In this document: piece after piece, positions 1 through 6,695 of the stretch
How the letters are laid out: every line of letters starts with the position of its first letter
Position numbering within the stretch: position 1 is the first letter of the stretch
From: Actinomycetota bacterium
GTDB lineage: Bacteria; Actinomycetota; Acidimicrobiia; Acidimicrobiales; Poriferisodalaceae
Assembly (NCBI GenBank): GCA_013151655.1
Contig: JAADHX010000337.1
Span: forward strand, 1 to 8,228
Direction of reading: 5' to 3'
DNA: 8,228 nucleotides
Translations under genes and position numbers: made by a program
The notes under the pieces: generated by a model
Seen by the model: the letters and a program-made list of their open reading frames with translations, nothing else
Database searches by the model: none
What the model was told of the DNA's origin: nothing

Positions 1-2
1 CA

Positions 3-167
3 TTCCCGGATACGGACATCCTCATGCTGTTCAACCCGGCGTGGGACGGGATCGAAGACTCAGACATAGCCGACCACCTCGGAGCACGCGCCCTCGCCCC
101 CAAGAACTGGTTCGATCCTCTCTACGACATCGTGCCTGTTCATCCCTACGTCGCGGAGAGCCCCTGA
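3..167 (+). CDS. C-terminal fragment of an unidentified protein (5' end outside window)
   Basis: The frame starting at base 3 is open from the window edge to a TGA at 165-167 and gives 54 residues, beginning FPDTDILMLFNPAWDG and ending with VHPYVAESP. The residue mix is protein-like (hydrophobic DILMLF segment, several W, P, D and Y), whereas the other two forward frames give a stop or arginine-rich sequence of the kind seen in shadow frames. No start codon lies in the window, so the gene begins to the left. I do not recognise the family. It is the only gene on the plus strand and converges with the permease gene ending at 394, so it is not part of the minus-strand operon. No signal peptide or membrane segment can be judged from this fragment. 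Confidence 0.6.
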   Translation, partial: FPDTDILMLFNPAWDGIEDSDIADHLGARALAPKNWFDPLYDIVPVHPYVAESP

Positions 168-294
168 AGCATGCCCTTGCCACGAAGCGGGCGTTGGCTT
201 TTGCCGCGTGCTGTCAAGTAGGGATGAACGGGTTCTTCGAACGGAGGCCAGATCTATCCGCGGACGTGGTGCGCTCTTGTTGGTGGGGGGAGAG

Positions 295-341
295 AGACGA
301 GAATCGTCTGCGTACGCGCCTCTGAGGACAATCGAAGATTG
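295..341. terminator. Two small hairpins between converging genes (weak terminator candidate)
   Basis: The 226-base gap between the two converging stop codons (167 and 394) contains two compact perfect hairpins: AGACGA/TCGTCT at 295-300 and 304-309 with a GAA loop, and CAATC/GATTG at 329-333 and 337-341, also with a GAA loop. The second is flanked by CTGAG (322-326) and CTCAG (352-356), which could pair as an outer stem. Their place is right for termination from both sides. Neither is followed by a T-run on either strand, so intrinsic termination is not well supported. Nothing else is recognisable in the gap. Confidence 0.25.
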
Positions 342-393
342 GACCGGAGGTCTCAGCACGACACCCGGCTGGGCGGCGAGAGCGTGCGCGAGG

Positions 394-1581
394 CTAGGCA
401 TTGTGGAGGGCAGCTACGGGTTCGAGTCCTGCGGCCCGTATCGCCGGGTAGGCGCCAGCGACGAGTCCGGTGAGGGTGCCGACGATGGGCGCGGCAAGTG
501 GTATCCATGGGTCAATGACGGGGGTCCATGTTCTTGTGGTGGCCACAACCGCGACGACTGCGATGCCGATACTGGTGCCGATGATGCCGCCCATGAATCC
601 CATGGTGGCTGACTCGAGCAGGAACTGGGCAGTGATGGCGTATTTGGTAGCGCCCAATGCGCGGCGGAGTCCGATCTCACCGGTGCGTTCGAGTACGGAC
701 ACGAGCGTGACGTTAGCAATGCCTATGGCGCCCACGAGCAGGGCGACTCCCCCGAGGATTAGGAAGAGGACGTTGACGTCGTCGGCAACGTCGGCTCGGA
801 GCTGGGTCGGCTCGGCGGGCTTGAGGACCCTGAGATCCTGGGGGGTGTTGGGTGCAAGGGCAATGGGGGCTTGTTCGGCGATGAGTGTGGCTGCGCCGAT
901 CTCCACGTCGATCTGGACGGTGGTCGGTGCTTCGAGTTGGTAGATGTGCTGCGCTGTGCCTTCGGGTATGACGACGGCGTCGGCCAGATCCGGTGTGCGA
1001 CCGACTTGTTCGAGGATGCCTATGACGACGAATGCTTGGTCACCGACGAAAATGACGGGAAGCCGGTCGATGTAGGTGACGTTGAGTCGTCTGGCGGCGC
1101 CGGGGCCGAGGACGGCGACGTTGTCCTGTCGCTGTGAGTGCCCAGCATCAAAGGTGCGGCCGGTGAGGAGTTGGGTTCTCGCGGCTGCGAACAGGCCGGG
1201 TGAGACGGCAAACACAGGGAGTTGGAACTCGGCTTGTCCGCGGGGGTCGTGGATCGGGACGGCGGCGGTGAGGGCGCCACCCGTCGCCACAGGAGTGATT
1301 GTGCCGGCGGCGGCGACGCCGTTGAGACGGGTGATACGCTGCTCGGAGTCCCAAGGAAGTAGGGTGAGCACTTGGTCGTTGCCGAGTGTGGAGGTGACGA
1401 CAACCGAGGTTGCGGCGAGTTCGTCGAATCGGCCCACGATCTGGTTGCCGGCCGACTTCGCGATGCCAAGCGTGGCGACGAGAGCGGCGACACCGAGGAC
1501 TGTTCCAAGCACTGTGAGGGCTGTGCGTCCCGGGCGGGTGAGGAGGCCGGTACGTGCTTCGCTGATGAGGTCGAAGAACAC
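394..1581 (-). CDS. MacB/FtsX-type ABC transporter permease
   Basis: This is the membrane subunit of an ABC exporter of the MacB type, working with the ATPase and adaptor encoded just upstream. The 395-residue protein has the family layout: a first membrane helix at about 19-41 (after TRPGRTALTVLGTVLGVAA), a large extracytoplasmic MacB_PCD-like domain (about 42-268), and a C-terminal FtsX domain with three helices at about 270-295, 322-347 and 359-379. Between the second and third helices is the conserved coupling segment EIGLRRALGA. It ends with the usual AYPAIRAAGLEPVAAL motif. I chose the GTG at 1581 because GGAG (1592-1589) lies seven bases upstream and the product then begins at FFDLISEA, as relatives do. 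An alternative GTG at 1614 overlaps the ATPase stop as GTGA and adds 11 residues, but has no clear ribosome site. The substrate is unknown; relatives export peptides, antibiotics or lipoproteins. Confidence 0.9.
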   Translation of the reverse strand: MFFDLISEARTGLLTRPGRTALTVLGTVLGVAALVATLGIAKSAGNQIVGRFDELAATSVVVTSTLGNDQVLTLLPWDSEQRITRLNGVAAAGTITPVATGGALTAAVPIHDPRGQAEFQLPVFAVSPGLFAAARTQLLTGRTFDAGHSQRQDNVAVLGPGAARRLNVTYIDRLPVIFVGDQAFVVIGILEQVGRTPDLADAVVIPEGTAQHIYQLEAPTTVQIDVEIGAATLIAEQAPIALAPNTPQDLRVLKPAEPTQLRADVADDVNVLFLILGGVALLVGAIGIANVTLVSVLERTGEIGLRRALGATKYAITAQFLLESATMGFMGGIIGTSIGIAVVAVVATTRTWTPVIDPWIPLAAPIVGTLTGLVAGAYPAIRAAGLEPVAALHNA

Positions 1582-1588
1582 GGTAGGT

Positions 1589-1592
1589 CTCC
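1589..1592 (-). promoter_or_regulatory. Ribosome binding site for the permease
   Basis: GGAG is seven bases upstream of the GTG at 1581. It lies inside the alternative coding stretch that would begin at 1614, and it is the reason for preferring the shorter permease. Confidence 0.5.
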
Positions 1593-1610
1593 AGGTTCCT
1601 GGCTGGCGAG

Positions 1611-2294
1611 TCACGTGGTCACCATGAATCCGTCCCGAATGTGGACGGTGCGGTCGGCTCGGTCGCCTACGTCTGGGTCATGAGTGACAACGATCAGCGT
1701 GAGGTCTGAGGATTGCCTCAGCTCTGCGAAGACGTCGAGCACAGTGGATCCTGTTTCGGTGTCAAGATTCCCGGTTGGCTCATCGCAGAGGAGCAGGGAT
1801 GGGTTGGCGACGATAGCCCGGGCAACGGCGACTCTTTGGCGTTCACCGCCCGACATGGTTGGAGGTAGGAAATCGGCCCGATGTGCGAGGCCGACACGTT
1901 CAAGAGCTTCGTAGGCGAGCGTTCGGCGTTTGGCACGTGGTGTGGTGGTGTAGATCGTGCCTAGCTTGACGTTTTGGAACGCAGAGATGTGTGCGAGTAG
2001 GTGGAATGATTGGAACACGAAGCCGATGCGCCGTGCGCGCAGGTGGCAGCGGTCTCGGTCGGTGAGCGTTCCAACGTCGATCCCATCAAGGTGGAACGTG
2101 CCCGCTGTCGGGCGGTCGAGGAGTCCGAGGATGTTGAGGAGTGTCGACTTGCCGCTGCCGGAGGGGCCCATGACGGTGACGTAGTCGCCGTGTTCGACGG
2201 TGAGGCAAACGGATTGAAGAGCTCGTACGATGACGTCACCTGCCGCAAAGTGGCGTTCAAGGTCGGTGAGCAGAGCGATCGGTTCACGTGCCAC
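1611..2294 (-). CDS. MacB/LolD-type ABC transporter ATP-binding protein
   Basis: This cytoplasmic ATPase powers the exporter formed with the permease encoded next. All nucleotide-binding motifs are intact in the 227-residue product: Walker A GPSGSGKST (43-51), Q-loop in VFQSFHLL (Q95), signature SGGERQ (148-153), Walker B LLLCDEPTGNLD (167-178) and the H-loop in VVTHD (H205). The length and the GxxLxTxxxxG region fit the LolD/MacB/FtsE class of export ATPases. I placed the start at the GTG at 2294, which overlaps the end of the adaptor gene by 11 bases and leaves eight residues before the first family-like segment LTDLERHF. A GGA lies seven bases upstream. A longer form from 2339 would run further into the adaptor gene and adds an unfamily-like serine-rich leader. 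The overlap suggests translational coupling with the adaptor. Confidence 0.93.
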   Translation of the reverse strand: MAREPIALLTDLERHFAAGDVIVRALQSVCLTVEHGDYVTVMGPSGSGKSTLLNILGLLDRPTAGTFHLDGIDVGTLTDRDRCHLRARRIGFVFQSFHLLAHISAFQNVKLGTIYTTTPRAKRRTLAYEALERVGLAHRADFLPPTMSGGERQRVAVARAIVANPSLLLCDEPTGNLDTETGSTVLDVFAELRQSSDLTLIVVTHDPDVGDRADRTVHIRDGFMVTT

Positions 2295-4011
2295 GATCGC
2301 GTCCAATGACCACCTGCATCCCCGGCTCGAGGAGCTCATCGCCAGACGGGGTGATCTCTACAAGGCCGTCGGCCGCAAGGCCGACTTCGACGTTGACAAT
2401 TCTCGTCATGGTGCCGTCGAGTAGCTCAATCCGAGTCTGTCCGGATGTTGTGACCGAGAGGGCGGCTGCGGGTACGGCGAGGACGGCTCCGTCGCTACTC
2501 TCGATGGGGATGACGATCCGAACGTTGAGCCCGGTGAGGGCGGCTGGGATTCCGTCGACCGCGATTTCGGCGTATGTGGCGTCGCCAGCCACGCCGTTCG
2601 TACCGGGCCGCTCGGCGATGTGGACCACGGTTCCTTCGAGGGGAATCTCGAGCGAGTCATGGTGGATCATCACGGGCGCGCCTGGCGTGACCAGTGAGGT
2701 GTCACGGACTGGTATAGCGGTGTGGATTGACAGGGTCGATGCCGACAACGTCACGAAGCCCGGTACCACAGGGTCCCCGACAGCCAGGGTGACGGCGTCA
2801 ACGCGGGCTGGCAGCTCCGACACGTAGATCAGCTCGCCAGCGGGGATCCAGGGTCCTGCCTTGTTGGAGAGGAGGGCCAGCGCTTCAGTGGCGGCGTCTC
2901 TCTCCTGAGCTGCGGCAGTGACCTGCCGTTTCTGGGTACCCGTGTCTGGTGGGGCGAGGAGTTCGCTCAGCTGTGCTTCGGCGATCGCCAAAGCGTCTCT
3001 GGCTTGGCGGATCAGGCTAGCTTGGGTTGTGGACACTCCAACGACATCGACTTCAGCAGATCCGATAGCCTGCTGTGCGGCTTCGACCGCGTGGGTGGCG
3101 GCTGTCACTGCGTCTCGGAGTTCATCGAGTTCGGTGTCCGTGGGCGGCTCGCCAGTGTCGGGGTGGGTACCTTGCTCGGCTTGGGTGAGCCGATCCGCGG
3201 CAGTGGCGAACGCCTCGTCGGCTGTTGTGGCGTCGTCTCGGGCGCTGGCCAGGTTGGCGGCAGCCGCTGCATTGGCCGTGGCACCGTCGCGTTCGGTGCT
3301 AGCGAGTTGTTCTCTTGCTGTCTCGACGGCGGAGCGGGCGGCGATCTCAGCCGATTCGGGGTTCGGGGCTCCTGCTGCCGCGAGTGACGCTTGGGCGTCG
3401 CGGAGAGCTGCGTCGGCGGAGCTGAGTCTCTCGTGGGCGGCATCAAGGGCTGCTGCATCGCTGTTGACTGGCGGATTGGGGCTGTAGCCGGCCGCCTCGT
3501 ACCACGCGGTCACCGCATCAGTGGTGTTGGCGTCCCACAGGTCGTCGGGATCAGCGTTGAGGTATCCGAGGCGAACGAGGGCCTGCTCAAGCTGAGTGAC
3601 GTCAGGTCCCTGCGATCCCGGCCGCAGAGCGCGGTACATGGGGATGGAGCCTTGGAGCACGAAAACCGGCCTTCCGGCGACTTCCATAATCACACTCCCA
3701 TCGTTGATATCGTCCTCCTCCTCAGCTATTGCAGTGACAACGGACGATTCGATGTCGGGTCCGAGGGACCCGGACAGCGAGAGTTGCGTCGGTGCGTCAT
3801 AGCGAATATCGCCGCGCACCACGACGTCACTGCTGAGTTCGGTCGATTCAATGGGCACTGTGATCAAGGAAGGATTGGGCGGTGCTGTCCGTGCTGCAAC
3901 CTCCGCCGGGGACTGAATGCTCAGGGCAGCGATCCAGCCGATAGCAGCGGCAGCGACCAATGCGACCAATGCGAGGCCTAAATGCAGACCGGGCCAACTG
4001 CCATTGCTCAT
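2284..4011 (-). CDS. Membrane-fusion (MacA/HlyD-like) adaptor with peptidoglycan-binding domain
   Basis: This is the extracytoplasmic adaptor of the ABC exporter. The 575-residue protein has an N-terminal membrane anchor (about 9-30), then a first beta region (about 48-120) with the adaptor-type segment VVVRGDIRYDAP. A peptidoglycan-binding-like domain follows at about 125-178 (RPGSQGPDVTQLEQALVRLG, then DLWDANTTDAVTAWYEA). Next is a long alanine-rich coiled-coil hairpin (about 184-385, broken near 281-292 by a Pro/Gly/Thr turn). The C-terminal lipoyl/beta-barrel part (about 386-575) includes VLAVPAAALSV and a final EPGMQVVIG. Adaptors with a wall-binding insert are known next to MacB-type exporters in Gram-positive bacteria; wall anchoring here is inference. 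The ATG at 4011 is 16 bases after the stop of the broken lipoprotein gene; a GTG at 4020 with AGGG upstream is an equally good start, adding three residues. Extension to 4227 would run through the preceding gene and is rejected. Confidence 0.88.
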   Translation of the reverse strand: MSNGSWPGLHLGLALVALVAAAAIGWIAALSIQSPAEVAARTAPPNPSLITVPIESTELSSDVVVRGDIRYDAPTQLSLSGSLGPDIESSVVTAIAEEEDDINDGSVIMEVAGRPVFVLQGSIPMYRALRPGSQGPDVTQLEQALVRLGYLNADPDDLWDANTTDAVTAWYEAAGYSPNPPVNSDAAALDAAHERLSSADAALRDAQASLAAAGAPNPESAEIAARSAVETAREQLASTERDGATANAAAAANLASARDDATTADEAFATAADRLTQAEQGTHPDTGEPPTDTELDELRDAVTAATHAVEAAQQAIGSAEVDVVGVSTTQASLIRQARDALAIAEAQLSELLAPPDTGTQKRQVTAAAQERDAATEALALLSNKAGPWIPAGELIYVSELPARVDAVTLAVGDPVVPGFVTLSASTLSIHTAIPVRDTSLVTPGAPVMIHHDSLEIPLEGTVVHIAERPGTNGVAGDATYAEIAVDGIPAALTGLNVRIVIPIESSDGAVLAVPAAALSVTTSGQTRIELLDGTMTRIVNVEVGLAADGLVEITPSGDELLEPGMQVVIGRDRGT

Positions 4012-4027
4012 GCGGGTCACGCCTGCC

Positions 4028-4399
4028 CTAGCGCGATTCCGACAGCTCGCCGAACCACTGGCTGATTGCCTGGTCCTGAGCGGTCTCCCGTGCCTTCGTT
4101 GTCGCTTCGGTGAGGCCGCTGGCGTCATCGCAGACTCGATCAACGAGCGCAAGCTCGATTTCACGTCGTTGTACAGTGGAGAGAGCAAGTTGGTCGAGAT
4201 CAGGAACCTCAACCGTGATCGAGGCACCGTCTGGGCCGGTGGTGGTCACGGTCTTGGTTTCTGAGGTGGCCAGCACGGGCGACAGCCATTCATCAACTAC
4301 GCTCACCAGGTCCTCTTGAGTTGTGACATCGTGCCCAGCAGCACGCATGCACGTAGACCACTCGTCTTGGGCTGCCCGAACATCGGGATCGGCTTGCAC
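4028..4399 (-). CDS. 3' part of the broken lipoprotein gene
   Basis: The open frame from a GTG at 4399 to the TAG at 4030-4028 encodes 123 residues. It carries the second CM repeat (EWSTCMRAAGHD), a DLDQLALSTVQRREIELALV helix and RVCDD. There is no signal peptide, and no good ribosome site precedes the GTG (AGG is only two bases away). Independent translation is therefore unlikely, and the sequence makes best sense as the C-terminus of the gene starting at 5073. Gene finders would probably list it as a separate small hypothetical protein. Confidence 0.5.
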   Translation of the reverse strand: MQADPDVRAAQDEWSTCMRAAGHDVTTQEDLVSVVDEWLSPVLATSETKTVTTTGPDGASITVEVPDLDQLALSTVQRREIELALVDRVCDDASGLTEATTKARETAQDQAISQWFGELSESR

Positions 4400-5073
4400 G
4401 ACCTGCGCGCGATACTCAACAGCGCGTCGCGAGCCTCGTCAGAGATGTCGAACGATTGGACCCCTCCGTAGACAGCGGCGGCCTCGCCGTTGCAACCAGC
4501 TCTGCGATCGGCAGGCCTGTAGCTGCCGTCCTCTGAGCTGGAACCGGGAGCTGGCGGACCAAAGAACGCATTGAGGTACGCCGTCCGCTCGGAGTCGGAC
4601 ATAGCGTTGCGGAGCGATTCGTTGGGATCAACGTGGGTGGCGGCGACGACCGCGCTCGCTAGTTCCTCAACCTCAAAGAGAGTCGAGCGACCGAACCCGT
4701 AGAGTTCGGCGAACTCGTCGGCGTCGAGAGAGGTATCTAGACGAGGGGATGACAAGGACCCGGCATACGGCATCGCGACATACTCGAATCCCTGATCAGC
4801 CATGCAATCAACTAGGATCTCCTCATGCCGAAGGTGGAGCGTCAGCTCTGAGTCTGCTCCGCCACCTCCGAATAGGACGGTGCGGAGTTCCTCAATGTCG
4901 TTGTCCGAAACGCTCGAATCACCCGTCGGGGGCGGCTTGGTCGCTGCATTCCCTTCAGCGATGAGGTCATGTACCGTTGTGTCGAGCTCGTCGGCGACAG
5001 TTCGGGCCGTGCCGGTCGTGGTGCACGAGGCCGTTACCAGACCGAGGGCCAGGGCAATCAAGAAGCGTCGCAT
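4303..5073 (-). CDS. 5' part of the broken lipoprotein gene
   Basis: As the sequence stands, translation from the ATG at 5073 gives 256 residues ending at a TGA at 4305-4303. The first about 219 residues are the genuine N-terminal part: signal/lipobox to C17, an acidic linker, the DCMADQG motif around C90 and GCNGEA around C194. The last about 36 residues (from SIARRSCK on) are out of frame and carry no meaning of their own. A GTG at 5091 would add six residues but lacks the ribosome site that serves 5073. If the frameshift is real, the product keeps one of the two CM repeats and could still be exported as a truncated lipoprotein. Confidence 0.6.
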   Translation of the reverse strand: MRRFLIALALGLVTASCTTTGTARTVADELDTTVHDLIAEGNAATKPPPTGDSSVSDNDIEELRTVLFGGGGADSELTLHLRHEEILVDCMADQGFEYVAMPYAGSLSSPRLDTSLDADEFAELYGFGRSTLFEVEELASAVVAATHVDPNESLRNAMSDSERTAYLNAFFGPPAPGSSSEDGSYRPADRRAGCNGEAAAVYGGVQSFDISDEARDALLSIARRSCKPIPMFGQPKTSGLRACVLLGTMSQLKRTW

Positions 5074-5948
5074 CAGGACCCTCTCCCGCACAGTGAACCC
5101 AGGCGATCCTGAATGTCCGGAAGTGCAGCCGCAGCATCGCCCGATTCGATTGCACCCTCAAGCAGGTCCACGAGCGGAAGGAACTCTTCGGGTCCAGATG
5201 CGGCGAGTTCGACTGCCTGTTCCAGCATCATCATTGGGTCGGTCGCTTCCTCCGACGTTAGGTCGGCCAAAACTGCCTGCAGGTCGTCACAGATGGGACC
5301 TGTATCGATGGGTATGCTGGACTCAAGCGGCCAGCGCTTGGCCAGATCGGCGTCGCGATCGGGATCAACTCCGGTGCAGTTTGATTGATAGTGCACAACC
5401 ACCGTGTCAAGGTCTCCTGTGACGGCCGCCGTCACTATCGCGGTGAGGGTAGAGCTGGTGCCGCCCCCATCAGTGGCAGCGATCGCGGGCCACGTGGGCA
5501 CCTGCCTCATCACGATTGTCGCCTGATGCTGCTGCCCGGGATCGTTGTCGACGGTCCCGTCGATCCACGATCCCGTCCACTGGCACCAAGCATTGAATGC
5601 CAACGTCCCGGCAAGACCGGTCTCGTCTTCGGTGTAGTTCACGTCGATCAGGCCGTCGAAACTCCCGCCGTCCGGCAGCGGAATGCCTTCGGCAAGGCGG
5701 GCGATCGCCTCGGCTCTATTCTCAGGGAACACTTCTGTCGCGGGGTCTAACTCGGTTCGGCGAAGAGCGGCACCAGCGATACCCACGGTCGTCAATACAG
5801 CGAGAGCCACCGTCACGGCCAATGCTCGCCGCCCGATTCTCCTGCTCGTGCGCTTGTGCGAGATCTCCATAAGCACGATGTTGCGTAGTGCGTGGCGGTG
5901 TTCGTCTGGGATGTCGAATCGCTCTGGTGGTGTCAGCCGGTCGCTCAT
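5073..5948 (-). CDS. Single-pass membrane protein in anti-sigma position (unidentified family)
   Basis: The 291-residue protein has a short cytoplasmic N-terminus (1-41, rich in charged residues), one membrane helix (about 43-62) and a large outer part. Its start overlaps the sigma factor stop as ATGA, with GAGGA (5960-5956) seven bases upstream. That coupling and the topology are typical of anti-sigma factors. However, no HxxxCxxC zinc motif is present, so the role as the sigma partner is inference from position. The outer part contains RLAEG (84-88), a CQW motif (C122) followed by W128 and D130, WP at 153-154 and NC (C191). This block is shared with the lipoprotein encoded at 7229-6696. C122 and C191 could form a disulfide, as could C220 and C287. 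The C-terminal about 70 residues are acidic and helical (MMMLEQAVELA), and end one base inside the next gene. Confidence 0.8.
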   Translation of the reverse strand: MSDRLTPPERFDIPDEHRHALRNIVLMEISHKRTSRRIGRRALAVTVALAVLTTVGIAGAALRRTELDPATEVFPENRAEAIARLAEGIPLPDGGSFDGLIDVNYTEDETGLAGTLAFNAWCQWTGSWIDGTVDNDPGQQHQATIVMRQVPTWPAIAATDGGGTSSTLTAIVTAAVTGDLDTVVVHYQSNCTGVDPDRDADLAKRWPLESSIPIDTGPICDDLQAVLADLTSEEATDPMMMLEQAVELAASGPEEFLPLVDLLEGAIESGDAAAALPDIQDRLGSLCGRGS

Positions 5949-6586
5949 GTGGTCTTCCTCGAAACGGGAGTGTCATCGCTACCAATGCCATGTCCGGTAA
6001 CCCAGAACAGTTCCAACGCAGAGTCGCCTCGCAGTTGTTGACGGGCCCTTGACAGTCGTGATCTCACAGTTCCCACTGGTATGCCCAGCGATTCTGCGGC
6101 TTCTCGGTACGTAGCATCCTCGACAAGGCAGAGCCAGACGACATCGCGCTGGCGTCTCGAGAGGCGCTCGATCGCTTCGGCAAGCACTTCCCTGGTCTGG
6201 TCGGCAACGAGTCGTCGAACGATCTCATCCTCCTCCCAGACAGCCTCCGTGCTCCGCCCGGCGAGACGCTCTACCGCCACCCTGAAGCGTCGCCGAGACC
6301 GCCATGAGTTCCGCAGAACATTCGTGGCCACACCCAGCAGCCAGGGGCGTGCCGAGTCGCCATCGAAAGTCACACTCTGACGACGTCGCCACGTCTCTAG
6401 AAACGTCATTGCAACGATCTCCTCGGCCGTCGACCAATCGCCACAGCGGCGGAAGGCATAGTTGTAGATGGTTGATGCGTGCCGATCGAATAGACACGCA
6501 AAGGCGTTCGCATCGCCACGCGCTGCTATGCGCGACCACAGTTCCAGGTCGCTCTTCTCCAGTTCCTCGCTCAAGGGATCGCTCAC
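5945..6586 (-). CDS. ECF-family RNA polymerase sigma factor
   Basis: This alternative sigma factor would direct RNA polymerase to promoters of an unknown regulon. The 213-residue product has both ECF domains. Region 2 (about 26-100) includes LFDRHASTIYNYAFRRCGDW, AEEIVAMTFLETWRRR and the DNA-contacting RPWLLGVATNVLRNSWRSRR. Region 4 (about 135-188) includes IERLSRRQRDVVWLCLVE and the helix-turn-helix YREAAESLGIPVGTVRSRLS. There is no extra C-terminal domain of the SnoaL type, only a short tail ending SRKTT. The GTG at 6586 is the only reasonable start, since its frame is closed by a TGA 27 bases upstream; GAGG lies 11 bases before it, a rather long spacing. It is the first gene of the overlapping series that continues into the exporter. 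The short gap upstream suggests its own promoter or read-through from the lipoprotein gene. Confidence 0.92.
   Translation of the reverse strand: MSDPLSEELEKSDLELWSRIAARGDANAFACLFDRHASTIYNYAFRRCGDWSTAEEIVAMTFLETWRRRQSVTFDGDSARPWLLGVATNVLRNSWRSRRRFRVAVERLAGRSTEAVWEEDEIVRRLVADQTREVLAEAIERLSRRQRDVVWLCLVEDATYREAAESLGIPVGTVRSRLSRARQQLRGDSALELFWVTGHGIGSDDTPVSRKTT
5956..5960 (-). promoter_or_regulatory. Ribosome binding site for the anti-sigma-position gene
   Basis: GAGGA lies seven bases before the ATG at 5948, inside the last codons of the sigma gene. It fixes the start and supports coupled translation through the ATGA overlap. Confidence 0.6.
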
Positions 6587-6603
6587 GGGATCATCAACCT
6601 CGC

Positions 6604-6616
6604 AGGTGCTTCACCT
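6604..6616 (-). promoter_or_regulatory. Leader hairpin before the sigma gene
   Basis: A perfect AGGTG-AAG-CACCT hairpin ends 17 bases before the GTG of the sigma gene and almost touches its GAGG ribosome site. It could affect translation, but a five-base stem may occur by chance. The rest of the 109-base gap has two GGAAC copies (6686-6682 and 6681-6677), which resemble ECF -35 elements, but I see no matching -10. Confidence 0.2.
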
Positions 6617-6695
6617 AGGAAATGCCGCCACGCCTTCTCTCTCCATACTGTGGGAATGTCCATCCGGTACGAACGAGTTCCGTTCCGGAATCTGT

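Larger units (their letters stand above)
4028..5073 (-). pseudogene. Frameshifted lipoprotein gene (CM-repeat family, unidentified)
   Basis: Two adjacent reading frames (5073-4303 and 4399-4028) look like one gene broken by loss of one base. Near 4425-4415 the minus strand reads GACGCGCTGTTGAGTATCGC. In the first frame sense ends at DEARDALL and continues as 36 unlikely residues. In the other frame EYRAQVVQADPDVRAAQDEW begins at 4417. Adding one base (for example a third T in CTGTT) joins them into 348 residues. The joined protein has a signal with a lipobox-like TASC (C17) and two similar halves: DCMADQG (C90) with GCNGEA (C194), and TCMRAAG (C242) with RVCDD (C315). The start ATG at 5073 overlaps the previous stop as TGATG and has GGGAGAGGG (5087-5079) five bases upstream. 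Whether the lesion is biological or a sequencing error cannot be told here. Function unknown; it sits between the anti-sigma-position gene and the exporter. Confidence 0.75.

Noticed and set aside
418..438. A tRNA T-arm-like stretch (GGGTTCGAGTCC)
   Set aside because: No acceptor, D or anticodon arms can be placed around it, and on the minus strand it encodes the conserved RAAGLEPVAAL end of the permease.
1076..1627. Long plus-strand open frame opposite the permease
   Set aside because: It is antisense to a well-supported permease, has arginine-, serine- and threonine-rich low-complexity composition and no ribosome site.
2918..3487. Plus-strand open frame of 189 residues, rich in Ala and Ser
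   Set aside because: It is the mirror of the alanine-rich coiled coil of the adaptor, where GC-rich Ala codons keep the opposite frame open.
4012..4227. N-terminal extension of the adaptor to an upstream start at 4227
   Set aside because: It would overlap the end of the lipoprotein gene almost entirely, is arginine-rich and would bury the membrane anchor inside the protein.
4410..4430. Programmed -1 frameshift in the lipoprotein gene
   Set aside because: A -1 shift would join the two frames, but there is no slippery heptamer and I see no strong downstream hairpin; a one-base deletion or sequencing error is simpler.
5073..5948. Classical zinc-binding anti-sigma factor
   Set aside because: The N-terminal 42 residues have no HxxxCxxC motif, so only position and topology support an anti-sigma role.
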